The notes under the pieces are model-generated. The model did not search any database, had not been told where the DNA came from, and saw only the letters and a program-made list of their open reading frames with translations. A DNA stretch of 64,000 nucleotides, taken from positions 434,001 through 498,000 of the forward strand of contig CASFFZ010000001.1 in the NCBI GenBank assembly GCA_949294095.1. The letters run 5' to 3'. This document shows, piece after piece, positions 16,988 through 25,789 of this stretch (position 1 is its first letter; each line of letters begins with the position of its first letter). The position numbers were made by a program, and so were the translations under genes. The DNA comes from an uncultured bacterium. Lineage in GTDB: Bacteria > Elusimicrobiota > Elusimicrobia > Elusimicrobiales > Elusimicrobiaceae.

Positions 16988-17016
16988 AAAAACCCCGCAT
17001 CCGAAAATGCGGGGTT
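16988..17016 (-). terminator. Terminator after second barrel-protein gene
   Basis: On the minus strand AACCCCGCAT/ATGCGGGGTT with a 6-nt loop is followed by a T-rich run. It lies 20 nt past the stop at 17037, upstream of the paralogous gene, so the two barrels are separate transcription units. Confidence 0.88.
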
Positions 17017-17036
17017 ATCCAGGCAGAAAGCCTAAA

Positions 17037-17753
17037 TTAGAAGCGGTAGCCCAGTTTCAGCAACAGCGCGAAGTAGCTCAGGTTTTCCGTACCGTATTCG
17101 TCGCTGAATTTGCCGTAATCAAACTGGAAGCCTTGGTAGCGGCCTTCCACACCCCAAATCCAGTTTTCGTTGATGTTACCTTCCACGCCTAAACCCAAAT
17201 AGTAGGCAAAGGAAGTGCTGGTTTTGCTGGCGGAAGAGCTGTCGCGATCTAAAAGGCCGCTGATCATTTCGGCATAGCTGTAATCAAAGGTAGCTTTAGC
17301 CGTAGCAATACCCAAACCTAACGGAATATAAAAGCGGGTATTGGCTTGCGGGTTTACCGTGTAGCGACCGGCAACCATAAAGTTATTTACGTTCATTTTG
17401 CTGTCCACTTCGTCTTCTCCCCAGTTGCTGGTGTTGAGGAAATATTCTCTTTCATATTCGGCTTCGCCAAAATTATTGCCATTGTATTCAGCTCCGATGG
17501 CAAAATTCGGCGTAATGGCATACATATATTGGACGCCATAAGAGGCCGCACCATCACCCCAGTCCAACACAGAATTGCCTATGGCATCCCCGGTAATGGA
17601 TTCAGAATGTACACCAGAATCCTGCAACGGGGCAGCCCCGCCCAAGAAAACGGAAACCATTTGATCTCCTTTTTCAATTCCTTGGGCAGACACGGCCGTC
17701 GGCCAAGCACACAACATACTTAAAAATACAGCTAACAACGTAATTTTTTTCAT
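17037..17753 (-). CDS. Outer-membrane beta-barrel protein (paralogue 2)
   Basis: A 238-aa protein with signal peptide MKKITLLAVFLSMLCAWPTAVSA/QG. The mature protein starts QGIEKGDQMVSVFLGGAAP and has about eight amphipathic strands with aromatic girdle residues, ending LLLKLGYRF. It aligns along its full length with the neighbour at 16204-16968 (shared QGI..GDQ, NNFMVAGRYTVNPQ..TRFYIPLG, WGVEGRYQ.F.FDY.KF). A tandem duplication is the likely origin. A related barrel lies at 21953. An AAGGAG site precedes the ATG. Transport or adhesion role not determined. Confidence 0.82.
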   Translation of the reverse strand: MKKITLLAVFLSMLCAWPTAVSAQGIEKGDQMVSVFLGGAAPLQDSGVHSESITGDAIGNSVLDWGDGAASYGVQYMYAITPNFAIGAEYNGNNFGEAEYEREYFLNTSNWGEDEVDSKMNVNNFMVAGRYTVNPQANTRFYIPLGLGIATAKATFDYSYAEMISGLLDRDSSSASKTSTSFAYYLGLGVEGNINENWIWGVEGRYQGFQFDYGKFSDEYGTENLSYFALLLKLGYRF

Positions 17754-17799
17754 TAAGGGCTCCTTTGTTGAATTTTCTATATAATACCAATTTTCAAAG

Positions 17800-17827
17800 A
17801 AAAAAACCTATGCCGAAGCATAGGTTT
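17800..17827 (-). terminator. Terminator after the serS-TPR operon
   Basis: On the minus strand a perfect 10-bp stem AAACCTATGC/GCATAGGTTT with a TTCG loop is followed by TTTTC. It lies about 18 nt past the stop at 17845. Confidence 0.88.
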
Positions 17828-17844
17828 CCCCCAAAAACAAAAAG

Positions 17845-19041
17845 TCAAGCCTGCGGCGGCAGCGGGCCTACGTCGCGGCTGGCAGGCACCACGTAAGGCG
17901 TTTGCAGCAGTTTTTTAGCCAAATCGTCAAAGCCCCATTTGTCGTCAAACGACAGCACATAGCGATATTGTTTTTGGGCTTTTTCCCGCTCGCCCAGCAC
18001 GTCATACACCTCGCCCAAGCGCAATTCATTCCACACGCCCCAGCGGCTGGGTTCTTGGTTTTTAATGGCTTGTTGCCCTTGTTCAAACAAGGCGCGGGCC
18101 TGCTCAAAATTTCCTTTTTGCATCTGTACCGTGCCCAACGCCGTATACGCGCGGGAAATGTAGATGTCTTTATAAAAAGGATCGGTGCCGATTAATTTTA
18201 AAAATGCTTCCGCCTGTTCGGTTACTTCGTCATAATGGGCGGTTTCGTAGAGGCAGATGATTTCCACATAATGCATCAGCGGGTTTTTGGGATATTTGGC
18301 GCGCAGCTGGCGGATGTATTCCAGCGATTTTTGCGGGGCATAATACTTGCTGTTGCGCGTATTTTGGATTTCAATTAAAATCAGTTTGGCGCTGTCGGAC
18401 GTAAAATGCGCTTTTTCCCGCGCCAGGTTTAGCTGGGCCACGCCTTCATCCGGGTCGCCTTTAATGGCCACAATCTTGGCCAGAATTTTAATGACCGAGG
18501 GCAGCGTGCCCGCATAATACTGGTAAATGCCCAAACCGAAATAAGCGTCGTAATAGGTGGGATCCAGTTCTAGGGATTTTTCTAGGTTTTTAATGGCTTT
18601 TCGACCGGAGAAATACGCCGTAATCCAGCTGCGGTTGCGCATGGTAAACATCGCGCGCAAGCCGTACAAGGCGCCAATGCCCATGTAGGCGTTGGGGTCT
18701 TCGGGGTATTGTTTAATCCAGCGTTTGATGCCCGTGATGGATTCATCCAAAATTTGTTCAAACACTTTGCGCTGGCGGTCGTCGCTCAGTTCGTACTCGT
18801 ATTCGTAGCGGCTCCAAGCAATCATGGCGTTGCCAAAGTGGGCAAACGGATGATCCGGATAGTCCTTAAACACCCGCTCAATGTTTTTTTGCGCGGTGTC
18901 AAAGTCCAGACTGTACACGCCGTTGATGCCTTCCGTGGCGTATTGCATCACGTCCGGCGGGAGCGTCAGCTCCGAAGAGGCCGGAAGCGCCGCGGCCAGC
19001 ATCAGCAGCCCGGCCGCCGCCCAGTGGAGCAGCTTCTTCAT
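17845..19041 (-). CDS. Exported TPR-repeat protein
   Basis: A 398-aa protein with a signal peptide (LLMLAAALPASS) and TPR units throughout: FDTAQKNIERVFKDYPDHPFAHFG, AIKNLEKSLELDPTYYDAYFGLGIYQYY, LGTVQMQKGNFEQARALFEQGQ, RLGEVYDVLGEREKAQKQYRYV. It is probably a periplasmic scaffold. Its ATG overlaps the serS stop (TAATG), so it is cotranslated with seryl-tRNA synthetase and a CsgG-like lipoprotein. That grouping gives no firm clue to function. It is unrelated in sequence to the TPR protein at 9370. Confidence 0.8.
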   Translation of the reverse strand: MKKLLHWAAAGLLMLAAALPASSELTLPPDVMQYATEGINGVYSLDFDTAQKNIERVFKDYPDHPFAHFGNAMIAWSRYEYEYELSDDRQRKVFEQILDESITGIKRWIKQYPEDPNAYMGIGALYGLRAMFTMRNRSWITAYFSGRKAIKNLEKSLELDPTYYDAYFGLGIYQYYAGTLPSVIKILAKIVAIKGDPDEGVAQLNLAREKAHFTSDSAKLILIEIQNTRNSKYYAPQKSLEYIRQLRAKYPKNPLMHYVEIICLYETAHYDEVTEQAEAFLKLIGTDPFYKDIYISRAYTALGTVQMQKGNFEQARALFEQGQQAIKNQEPSRWGVWNELRLGEVYDVLGEREKAQKQYRYVLSFDDKWGFDDLAKKLLQTPYVVPASRDVGPLPPQA

Positions 19042-20330
19042 TATTTTTTGGCCTCAATTTTGTCTTTGCCAAAATACGGCCGCAAGGCCGGCGGAATGAT
19101 GACAGAGCCGTCCGCCTGCTGGAAGTTTTCCAAAATGGCGGCAAAGGTGCGTCCTACGGCCAGCCCGCTGCCGTTTAACGTGTGCACATATTCTTGTTTG
19201 CCTTGCGCATTTTTGTAGCGAAGGCCCATACGGCGGGCTTGGAAGTCCAAGCAATTGGAGCAGGAAGAAATTTCGCGGAAGCGGTTTTCGCTGGGCATCC
19301 AAACCTCAATATCATACGTTTTGGCGGACGAGAAACCAATGTCGCCGCTGCACAGTTCCACCACGTGGTACGGCAAGCCCAGTTCTTTCAAAATTTCCTG
19401 CGCATCGGAAACCATAATTTCCAACATTTGGTAAGAGTGTTCCGGCTTGGAAAGCATCACGAGTTCCACTTTATCAAATTGGTGGTTGCGGATTAAACCG
19501 CGGGTGTCTTTGCCGTAGGTGCCCGATTCTTTGCGGAAACACGGCGAATATGCCGTCAGCTTAATGGGCAGTTCCGCTTCGGGAATCACGCGGATGCGGT
19601 TTAAATTGGTCAGCGGGATTTCGGCGGTGGAAATTAAAAATTGTTTCGGCTCGCCCACCAGTTCGTACATATCTTCGCGGAATTTGGGCAGCTGGCCGGT
19701 GCCGATTAAAATATCTTCGTTTACAATCACGGGCGGCAAAATTTCGGTATAGCCTTTCTTGGCGTGCATATCAAGCATAAACGAAATAATCGCACGTTCC
19801 AAGCGGGCGCCGTCGCCTTTAAACAAAGCAAAGCGGCTGCCGGACAACGCGGCCGCGGCTTCAAAATCCAAAATGCCCAATTTTTCGCCAATTGCTTGGT
19901 GGTCTAAGGGTTTAAAATCAAATTTGGGCAGCGGAATCGTGCAGGGCAGGTATTCGGGGTTGTCCGCGTCCGACACGCCCACCGGAATGTGCTCGTTGGG
20001 AAGGTTGGGAATGCTTAAGAGCAAATCGTTGATTTCCTTTTTAAGCGGTTCCATTTCCGCTTCTTTTACCGCCATTTCTTCTTTGAGTTTGCCCACCTGG
20101 GCCATGGCTTCTTTGGCGGCGTCGTCGCCCTGTTCTTTTTTGATTTTGCCGATGGATTTAGACATCTCGTTGCGTTTGGCGCGCAGTTCTTCCACGCGGG
20201 CCAGCACCGTTTTATACGCGCTGTATTTTTCCAGCACGCCGTCAATCTGCTCCGCCAATTCCGGCTTGCGAAGCGACAGGCGTTTTTTTACTTCTTCAGG
20301 ATTTGCAACGATATATTTGATGTCTAACAT
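19041..20330 (-). CDS. serS: Seryl-tRNA synthetase
   Basis: A 429-aa class II synthetase. The N-terminal long coiled-coil arm (residues about 30-105) that contacts tRNA-Ser is present (SIGKIKKEQGDDAAKEAMAQ). The catalytic core holds TAEIPLTNLNR, motif 2 (SPCFRKESGTYGKDTRGLIRNHQFDKVELV) and motif 3 (NGSGLAVGRTFAAILEN). It charges tRNA-Ser and is also the first step for selenocysteine. A GAGG site precedes the ATG. It is the third gene of the operon that begins at 21266. Confidence 0.98.
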   Translation of the reverse strand: MLDIKYIVANPEEVKKRLSLRKPELAEQIDGVLEKYSAYKTVLARVEELRAKRNEMSKSIGKIKKEQGDDAAKEAMAQVGKLKEEMAVKEAEMEPLKKEINDLLLSIPNLPNEHIPVGVSDADNPEYLPCTIPLPKFDFKPLDHQAIGEKLGILDFEAAAALSGSRFALFKGDGARLERAIISFMLDMHAKKGYTEILPPVIVNEDILIGTGQLPKFREDMYELVGEPKQFLISTAEIPLTNLNRIRVIPEAELPIKLTAYSPCFRKESGTYGKDTRGLIRNHQFDKVELVMLSKPEHSYQMLEIMVSDAQEILKELGLPYHVVELCSGDIGFSSAKTYDIEVWMPSENRFREISSCSNCLDFQARRMGLRYKNAQGKQEYVHTLNGSGLAVGRTFAAILENFQQADGSVIIPPALRPYFGKDKIEAKK

Positions 20331-20340
20331 AAAAACCTCG

Positions 20341-20589
20341 TTATTTGTTTTCTAAATCAATTAAATACGGCTCCGGGAACAAATGGCGGTACGGCTTAAA
20401 TGTGGCTACCGCGTATTCCATCCCGTAAGCGCTCAGCAGCCGCACGCTGACCGGCGCCACCGAACTTTGCCCCGCCACCAGCGCTCCTACCGTCAGCGCC
20501 AGCAAAATAAACAGCGTTTTGACCAACATAAAAAAAGCTTTAAATAACACCGCCGCAGACTGCCGGGCAAAGGAAGGGGTATGCGTCAT
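20341..20589 (-). CDS. Small membrane protein, unknown
   Basis: An 82-aa protein with one transmembrane segment (about residues 18-40, FFMLVKTLFILLALTVGALVAG) and a short extracytoplasmic tail ending in LFPEPYLIDLENK. Its ATG overlaps the stop of the CsgG-like gene (ATGA), so it is probably made together with it. A longer open frame upstream runs inside that gene and is not used. No family recognised. Confidence 0.65.
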   Translation of the reverse strand: MTHTPSFARQSAAVLFKAFFMLVKTLFILLALTVGALVAGQSSVAPVSVRLLSAYGMEYAVATFKPYRHLFPEPYLIDLENK

Positions 20590-21266
20590 TTTTGTTCCTG
20601 GAGTTTGGTAAGCTCTTTGGTAAAACTTTTGACTAGTCCGCGGGCAATATAATCGGCCGCGTCCAGCGCGCTGGAGGAAGACGCTTCGTCCGAGCCGATC
20701 CAAATAATTTCGGCCGTTTCCACATCCACCAATTTGGCGATAATCCCCACCCGCGCGTTAATGGTGTATTCCGTGGGGCGCACGTCCGTCGAGTGGGTAT
20801 ATTGCGTGCCCACGTTGCGGGTATATCCCACATAAGTGCCGTCCGGCAGCTGCATCACGTCCTGCGTGTACACCGGGCGCGCTTCCGTGCGGCGGGTGGC
20901 CGTCATCGTCAGTTCCGTGCGGGCCGGCGTGTACGAACTTACTTCGCCAATCAGCAGCACGTCCACTCCTAAAATTTTACCGATTTCGCGCGTCGTCTCC
21001 GGCGATAAATACCCCGAAACGGAAATGTTGTGCTCTTTTAGCACGCTTTCCAGCTGGGCGCGCTCCACCACTTTAAATCCGGCGTCAATCAGATATTTGG
21101 CAAACAGGTTTTCCACGCCCTGCATGGCCGGCCAAGTGTTGCTGAACCCCATCACGCCGATGCGGTTCATTTGGTCAAAATTGTATGTTTTGCTGATGAC
21201 GGTTTTGGGCGTACAGCCGTTTAGCGCCAGCAGGCAAAACAACGCCAGACTTAAAATTTTCTTCAT
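20586..21266 (-). CDS. CsgG/LpoB-like lipoprotein
   Basis: A 226-aa protein with lipobox LNGC (lipidation at about Cys18). The mature domain has the CsgG-family layout: IGVMGFSN near the start, LFAKYLIDAGFKVVERAQLESVLKEH, IGKILGVDVLLIGEVSSY, and a late strand AKLVDVETAEIIWIGSDEAS. Relatives include the curli pore CsgG and the PBP1B activator LpoB; no curli genes are nearby, so a generic envelope role is safer. TATAAT lies 6 nt before the ATG (21273-21278), which would make the mRNA leaderless. It is first in an operon with a small membrane protein, serS and a TPR protein. Confidence 0.82.
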   Translation of the reverse strand: MKKILSLALFCLLALNGCTPKTVISKTYNFDQMNRIGVMGFSNTWPAMQGVENLFAKYLIDAGFKVVERAQLESVLKEHNISVSGYLSPETTREIGKILGVDVLLIGEVSSYTPARTELTMTATRRTEARPVYTQDVMQLPDGTYVGYTRNVGTQYTHSTDVRPTEYTINARVGIIAKLVDVETAEIIWIGSDEASSSSALDAADYIARGLVKSFTKELTKLQEQK

Positions 21267-21314
21267 ATTTTCATTATATAATTTTTAGGCCGCCGGAAAA
21301 GGTATAATAACCGT
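21267..21314. promoter_or_regulatory. Divergent promoter pair, probably leaderless both ways
   Basis: In only 48 bp, TATAAT occurs on the minus strand at 21278-21273 (6 nt before the csgG-like ATG) and on the plus strand at 21303-21308 (6 nt before the kdsC ATG). A start point 6-7 nt after each box would fall on the A of the ATG. No Shine-Dalgarno sequence precedes either gene. The -35 regions do not match consensus. Confidence 0.6.
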
Positions 21315-21911
21315 ATGAACACCCTCAGTCAGGAATTTATCCAAAAAGCGCGCCGCCTCAAGCTGCTGCTGACCGATGTGGACGGCGTGATGACCAACGG
21401 CACGCTCAGCTTTTTTACGGACGAAAAAGGCGTGGCGCGCGAAATCAAAAATTTTGAATCGCTAGACGGCATGGGCCTGTTGTTTTTGGCGTATTGCGGC
21501 ATTCAGACGGGCATCGTGTCTAAGGGCGCCAGCAACACGCTGGAGTTTTGGGCAAAAGAATTGGGCATGAATTACCTGTTCTACAACACTTCCGTCAAAC
21601 ACCATGCGTTGGAATTTTTGCAAAAAGAATACGGCATCTTGCCCGAAGAAACGGCTTTCATCGGCGACGATTTAATTGACCTGGGCCTGCTCTCTCGCGT
21701 GGGGCTGCCCTTGGCGGTGGCCAACAGCGTGCCCGAAGCCAAAGCGTTGGCGCTCTACACCTCCCCCCGCCACGGCGGCGCCGCCGCCGTACGCGACATT
21801 GCCGAACAAATCCTGCGAGCCCGCGGCGCGTGGGAGCAAGTCGTGCAGGACAACATCTCCGGCCGCTTTCAAAACCCCAAACGGCCGCTTCGTATTGTAA
21901 AAGGGTTGTAA
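21315..21911 (+). CDS. kdsC: KDO-8-phosphate phosphatase, HAD family
   Basis: A 198-aa HAD hydrolase of the small C0 type. The nucleophile loop is LLLTDVDGVMTNG (Asp20 and Asp22 by position), motif II is SKGAS, Lys is in the VKHHALEFL region and the acidic motif is FIGDDLIDL. These match KdsC, which dephosphorylates KDO-8-P to KDO for lipopolysaccharide core synthesis. The protein is slightly longer than the usual 160-188 aa because of a C-terminal tail. No ribosome binding site is seen; TATAAT sits 6 nt ahead of the ATG. Confidence 0.9.
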   Translation: MNTLSQEFIQKARRLKLLLTDVDGVMTNGTLSFFTDEKGVAREIKNFESLDGMGLLFLAYCGIQTGIVSKGASNTLEFWAKELGMNYLFYNTSVKHHALEFLQKEYGILPEETAFIGDDLIDLGLLSRVGLPLAVANSVPEAKALALYTSPRHGGAAAVRDIAEQILRARGAWEQVVQDNISGRFQNPKRPLRIVKGL

Positions 21912-21952
21912 AATTTTTACAATATAAGGGATATTCTTTCAAAAGGAGTTTT

Positions 21953-22588
21953 ATGAAAAAATTACTTTTGTTGTGTGCTTTGTGCCTGGCCGTGCCTGCC
22001 GCCGCGCAGGAATACTACGGCCTGCAGGAATACGGCCTGCGCAAAAACACCACCCGGATTGAATTTTACGGCGGGATGGTGCTGCCGCAGGACAGCTGGT
22101 TTCACAACGGCCAAGAAGTGGATTTGGGCGGCACCGGCTGGACGGCCGGCTTGGGCTTTGTGCGCAACATTACCCCGGTATTCGCCTTGGGGGTAGACGC
22201 CAACTACGCGCAGCCCGGCGACGGAGACAATTTTACCTCCGGCGGCCAGAACGCCTACTACCGCACCGGCATTGCCACCGGGCTCGTGACGGGACGCATT
22301 AACTTCTTCCCCTCGCAGTCCACCCGCCTCTATATCCCCGTAGGCATCGGGGTAGGGCATATGTTTGCCCGCCAGAAAAACGAAGACGGCTCCCACCTGA
22401 CGACCGACAGCACCGACCTGGCCACCATGCTGGGGCTGGGGTTGGAATTTGATATTGACGAAACGGTCATCTTCGGTGTGGAAGGGCGCTACTATTATTT
22501 GGACGCCAACGACGAATTCCACGATGCGCTGGGCAAAGGGCATTACCATTATTTAACGGTTATGCTCAAGTTCGGCACGCGTTTCTAA
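21953..22588 (+). CDS. Outer-membrane beta-barrel protein (paralogue 3)
   Basis: A 211-aa protein with signal peptide LLLLCALCLAVPAAA/QE. It has the same strand pattern as the barrels at 16204 and 17037: an F-Y-GGMVLPQ first strand, STRLYIPVGIGVGHM in the middle, EFDIDETVIFGVEGRYYYLD, and C-terminal VMLKFGTRF. The start at 21953 has an AAAAGGAG site; an open extension further upstream overlaps kdsC and lacks a site. Function unknown. Confidence 0.82.
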   Translation: MKKLLLLCALCLAVPAAAQEYYGLQEYGLRKNTTRIEFYGGMVLPQDSWFHNGQEVDLGGTGWTAGLGFVRNITPVFALGVDANYAQPGDGDNFTSGGQNAYYRTGIATGLVTGRINFFPSQSTRLYIPVGIGVGHMFARQKNEDGSHLTTDSTDLATMLGLGLEFDIDETVIFGVEGRYYYLDANDEFHDALGKGHYHYLTVMLKFGTRF

Positions 22589-22601
22589 TCAGTCGTTTTT
22601 T

Positions 22602-22637
22602 AAAAAACCCACCGCTTGCAAGCGGCGGGTTTTTTTA
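22602..22637 (+). terminator. Terminator after barrel paralogue 3
   Basis: ACCC-A-CCGCTT / AAGCGG-C-GGGT stem followed by seven T, 14 nt past the stop at 22588. Confidence 0.88.
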
Positions 22638-22687
22638 TAACCCAAAAAGTCTTTGGACGAACCGAAACAAAAAATTTTAAATACAGT

Positions 22688-23740
22688 ATGGAATCAAATA
22701 TCTCCGTCGTGGTGATGACGTTACTTTCACTGATTGTGTTGGCAGCGCTGACGCTGCCTTTTCTGGTGCACAAAGTAGAAGAAGAATTGGAAATTTTTCT
22801 GCTGGTGTGCGGGGTGGCCGCGGTGACGGTGTCGGGCGCGTGGAGCGGGCATTTAATGGCCGAAGCGCTTAAAGAGCCCGTCGCCATTACGGCGGCCGTG
22901 TTGGTGCTGGGCGTTTTGTTTAAACGCTTCGGGCATCATACCGCCCACGCCATCCACGCGCTGGAAAACAAAACCGGCCCGAAAACGTTATTGTTTTTAA
23001 CGGTGTTTGTCATCGGGCTTTTTTCCAGCGTGCTGACCGCCATTATTGCCGCCCTGATTACGGCGGAAATCATTAAACTGCTGGACTTGCCCGCCCGCGC
23101 CAAAACGCAGCTGGCCGTTTATGCGTGTTTTGCCATCGGCTTTGGCGCCGTTTTAACGCCTATCGGCGAGCCGCTTTCCACCATTGTCATTGCCAAATTA
23201 AAGGGCGAGCCTTACCACGCGGATTTCTTTTTTCTGCTTCGCTTAATGGGCGTATGGATTGTGCCCGCGCTTATTTTGTTTGCCGCGCTGGCCGCCCGCT
23301 TGGGCAAACAGGCGCTTACCGCCAAGCCGCAGCAGCAGGCCGAGGCGGAAACATACCGCCAAATTTTGCTGCGCGCCGGGAAAGTGTACCTGTTTGTAGC
23401 CGCGCTTATTTTGCTGGGCGAGGGGCTCAAGCCCTTAGCCGCGCGCACGATTACCCATTTGTCCAAATATGCACTGTACTGGATTAACTCGCTTTCCGCC
23501 GTGTTGGATAATGCTACGTTAGCCAGTATTGAAATTATGCCGTCTTTACCGAAGGAAACCTTGGTCTTTTTGCTGGCGTCGCTTATCTTGGCGGGCGGGC
23601 TGCTGATCCCGGGCAACATCCCCAACATCATCTGCGCGTCCAAGCTGGGCATTAAAAGCCGCGACTGGGCCCGCGCCGCATTGCCGGTGGGCATTTTGCT
23701 GATGTTGGTTTACTTTTTCTTGCTCTCTATTGTATTATAA
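22688..23740 (+). CDS. DUF1646 family membrane protein, putative cation transporter
   Basis: A 350-aa integral membrane protein with about ten hydrophobic segments. The family blocks are GFGAVLTPIGEPLSTIV (about residues 150-166) and LDNATLASIEIMPSLP followed by LLIPGNIPNIICASKLGIK near the C-terminus. DUF1646 belongs to the ion transporter superfamily that includes ArsB and NhaD; the substrate is unknown. The start at 22688 is chosen because the upstream open codons lie in the terminator. The MgtC-like gene follows after 4 nt, suggesting a joint role in ion handling. Confidence 0.85.
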   Translation: MESNISVVVMTLLSLIVLAALTLPFLVHKVEEELEIFLLVCGVAAVTVSGAWSGHLMAEALKEPVAITAAVLVLGVLFKRFGHHTAHAIHALENKTGPKTLLFLTVFVIGLFSSVLTAIIAALITAEIIKLLDLPARAKTQLAVYACFAIGFGAVLTPIGEPLSTIVIAKLKGEPYHADFFFLLRLMGVWIVPALILFAALAARLGKQALTAKPQQQAEAETYRQILLRAGKVYLFVAALILLGEGLKPLAARTITHLSKYALYWINSLSAVLDNATLASIEIMPSLPKETLVFLLASLILAGGLLIPGNIPNIICASKLGIKSRDWARAALPVGILLMLVYFFLLSIVL

Positions 23741-23744
23741 GGAT

Positions 23745-24374
23745 ATGGACGACATTTTTATTAAAATTTTCCTCGCGCTGGTGCTGGGCGGCGCGCTGGG
23801 TTTGGAGCGGCAATACCACGACAAACCGGCCGGTTTTGCAACCAACTGTTTAATCTGTTTGGGGGCGATGCTCTTTACGGTGCTTTCGGAAGTAATGGGC
23901 GAGGCTGGGGGCGACCCCGGGCGCATTGCGGCGCAAATTGTTACCGGCGTGGGCTTTATCGGCGCCGGATCCATTTTGCGGGACGGAAATAAAATTTCCG
24001 GCCTGACCACCGCCGCCGGCGTATGGCTGGTGGCCGCCATCGGCATGGCCGTCGGGTACGGCCAATACTTTTGGGCCGCCTTATGCGCGGTAGCCATTTT
24101 AATGGTGCAGCTGGCCGTGCGAAAAACGTTAAAACTCGTAGAATTTGTGAAGCATTACGATACGTTTTATCTCACTTGTGAACCTCGTTGGAGCGTGGTG
24201 GATAAAATCATCAAGCAGATTGAAGCCCAAAACATTTCCATTTTAAAAAGCGAAGTGACCAAACAAGACAACCGTTTCCACGTCAGTTTGGTAGCCACTT
24301 TTACCGGGCACGATTTCCAAAATATTACCAAAGAACTGCTGGAAATGCCCGAAGTATACAGTTTGTTTAAATAA
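23745..24374 (+). CDS. MgtC/SapB family membrane protein
   Basis: A 209-aa protein. The MgtC domain spans about residues 1-130: LVLGGALGLERQYHDKPAGFATNCLICLGAMLFTVLS, DPGRIAAQIVTGVGFIGAGSILRDG, GLTTAAGVWLVAAIGMAVG. A soluble ACT-like C-terminal domain follows. MgtC proteins in Salmonella and relatives modulate the F-type ATP synthase and Mg2+ homeostasis; no such link is visible here beyond family membership. AAGGAT precedes the ATG at 23745. Confidence 0.88.
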   Translation: MDDIFIKIFLALVLGGALGLERQYHDKPAGFATNCLICLGAMLFTVLSEVMGEAGGDPGRIAAQIVTGVGFIGAGSILRDGNKISGLTTAAGVWLVAAIGMAVGYGQYFWAALCAVAILMVQLAVRKTLKLVEFVKHYDTFYLTCEPRWSVVDKIIKQIEAQNISILKSEVTKQDNRFHVSLVATFTGHDFQNITKELLEMPEVYSLFK

Positions 24375-24395
24375 CCCAAGGAGCGTGTGCTTGCT

Positions 24396-25535
24396 ATGAC
24401 GGATGACAAAACCCCTATCCCGCTGTTTAACCTCAAGGAACAGCACGACAGCCTAAAAGACCAAATTAATGCGGCCGCCCTGGAAGCCCTCAATTCCATG
24501 CATTGGCTGCTGGGCCCGCAGACGGAAAAATTTGAAGAGGAATTTGCCGCACTGATCGGCGTAAAACACTGCATTAGCTGCTCGTCCGGCGCCAGCGCGC
24601 TGCAAATTGCCCTAGGGGCCGCCGGCATCGGGCCGGGCGATGAAGTCATCACCACGCCGTTTACGTTTATCGCCACCACTTCATCCATTTCTTTAACCGG
24701 CGCCAAATTTGTGTTTGCCGATATTGACCCCCGCACCTATAACTTGGACGTGCACGACGTGGAACGCAAAATTACCAAAAAAACGAAAGCCATTTTGCCC
24801 GTGCACCTCTACGGTTATCCCGCCAATATGGACGCTATTATGCACCTGGCCAACGAACACGGCCTGAAAGTAATTGAAGACTGCGCCCAAGCGCATTTGG
24901 CCATGGCTGACGGCGTGATGGTGGGCGGTATTGGAGACGCGGGGTGCTTTAGCTTTTACCCCAGCAAAAATTTAGGCGCCTGCGGCGATGCGGGCTGCGT
25001 AACCACCAACGACGACGTCATCGCCAACCGCTGCCGCTCCCTGCGCCACAGCGGCCGTGCCTTGGGCAAAGCCTATGAATATGATTTGGAAGGCTCCACC
25101 CTGCGCATGGACGAAATCCAAGCCGCTATTTTGCGCGTCAAGTTGCCGCATTTAGAGGAATGGACGGAAAAACGCCGCCGCGCCGCCGCTTTATATGAAG
25201 AAGGCCTCGCGGGCGTGCCCGTCGTCCTGCCGCCCACGCCGCCGGTGGGGTATGCGCAGTCGTACTATGTGTACACTCTCCGCGCCGAAAAACGCGACGA
25301 ACTGCAGGCTTTTTTAAAGGCCCGCGGCATTGGCTCGGCCGTCTACTATCCGGTGCCTTTGTATAAACAGCCCGCCTATAAAAACCGCGGGTTTAACCCG
25401 GAAGATTTCCCGCAGGCCGAAAAAGCCGCCCAAGAAGTGCTTTCCATTCCGATGTTCCCGGAAATTACGGAAGAACAAATCCGCCGCGTGTGCGAAACCA
25501 TCCGGGAATTTTACGAACAGGACGCTACGGTTTAG
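24396..25535 (+). CDS. DegT/DnrJ/EryC1-family sugar aminotransferase
   Basis: A fold-type I PLP enzyme of about 380 aa. It shows [11 protein letters not shown] at the start, [32 protein letters not shown], the PLP-phosphate contacts, and the Schiff-base Lys in [16 protein letters not shown] (about residue 190). Family members transaminate nucleotide-linked keto-sugars for O-antigen or glycan synthesis. ATG 24396 is preferred; a GTG at 24387 is in frame but only 3 nt from the AAGGAG. It stands alone after the MgtC gene, and no sugar cluster surrounds it. Confidence 0.88.
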   Translation: MTDDKTPIPLFNLKEQHDSLKDQINAAALEALNSMHWLLGPQTEKFEEEFAALIGVKHCISCSSGASALQIALGAAGIGPGDEVITTPFTFIATTSSISLTGAKFVFADIDPRTYNLDVHDVERKITKKTKAILPVHLYGYPANMDAIMHLANEHGLKVIEDCAQAHLAMADGVMVGGIGDAGCFSFYPSKNLGACGDAGCVTTNDDVIANRCRSLRHSGRALGKAYEYDLEGSTLRMDEIQAAILRVKLPHLEEWTEKRRRAAALYEEGLAGVPVVLPPTPPVGYAQSYYVYTLRAEKRDELQAFLKARGIGSAVYYPVPLYKQPAYKNRGFNPEDFPQAEKAAQEVLSIPMFPEITEEQIRRVCETIREFYEQDATV

Positions 25536-25550
25536 TAATTTGCACCGCAG

Positions 25551-25581
25551 AAAAGCCGGGCCTACAGCGCCCGGCTTTTTT
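25551..25581 (+). terminator. Terminator after aminotransferase gene
   Basis: Perfect 10-bp stem AAAGCCGGGC/GCCCGGCTTT continuing into a T-run. Beyond it, up to 25738, I see no gene or structure. Confidence 0.9.
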
Positions 25582-25738
25582 ATGCCTGTTAAAACAGCTT
25601 GCATGCAGCCCCCAACGAACGCTTGTCGGCTTCTTTTGCCGCCCCTAATGGCCTTTGCGGAACTATCCGCCTGCTGGGAAAATGGAAATTTGCCGCAAAA
25701 ATAAAAATTATCCTTATTTTTTAAGTATTTTTAATCAA

Positions 25739-25773
25739 TAAAAAGCACCCTCCGCTTTTGCAGAGGGTGCTTT
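25739..25773 (-). terminator. Terminator after parB
   Basis: On the minus strand AAAGCACCCTC/GAGGGTGCTTT (11 bp) is followed by TTTAT. It lies 17 nt past the parB stop. Confidence 0.88.
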
Positions 25774-25789
25774 AAAAGATGTGGCCAAA

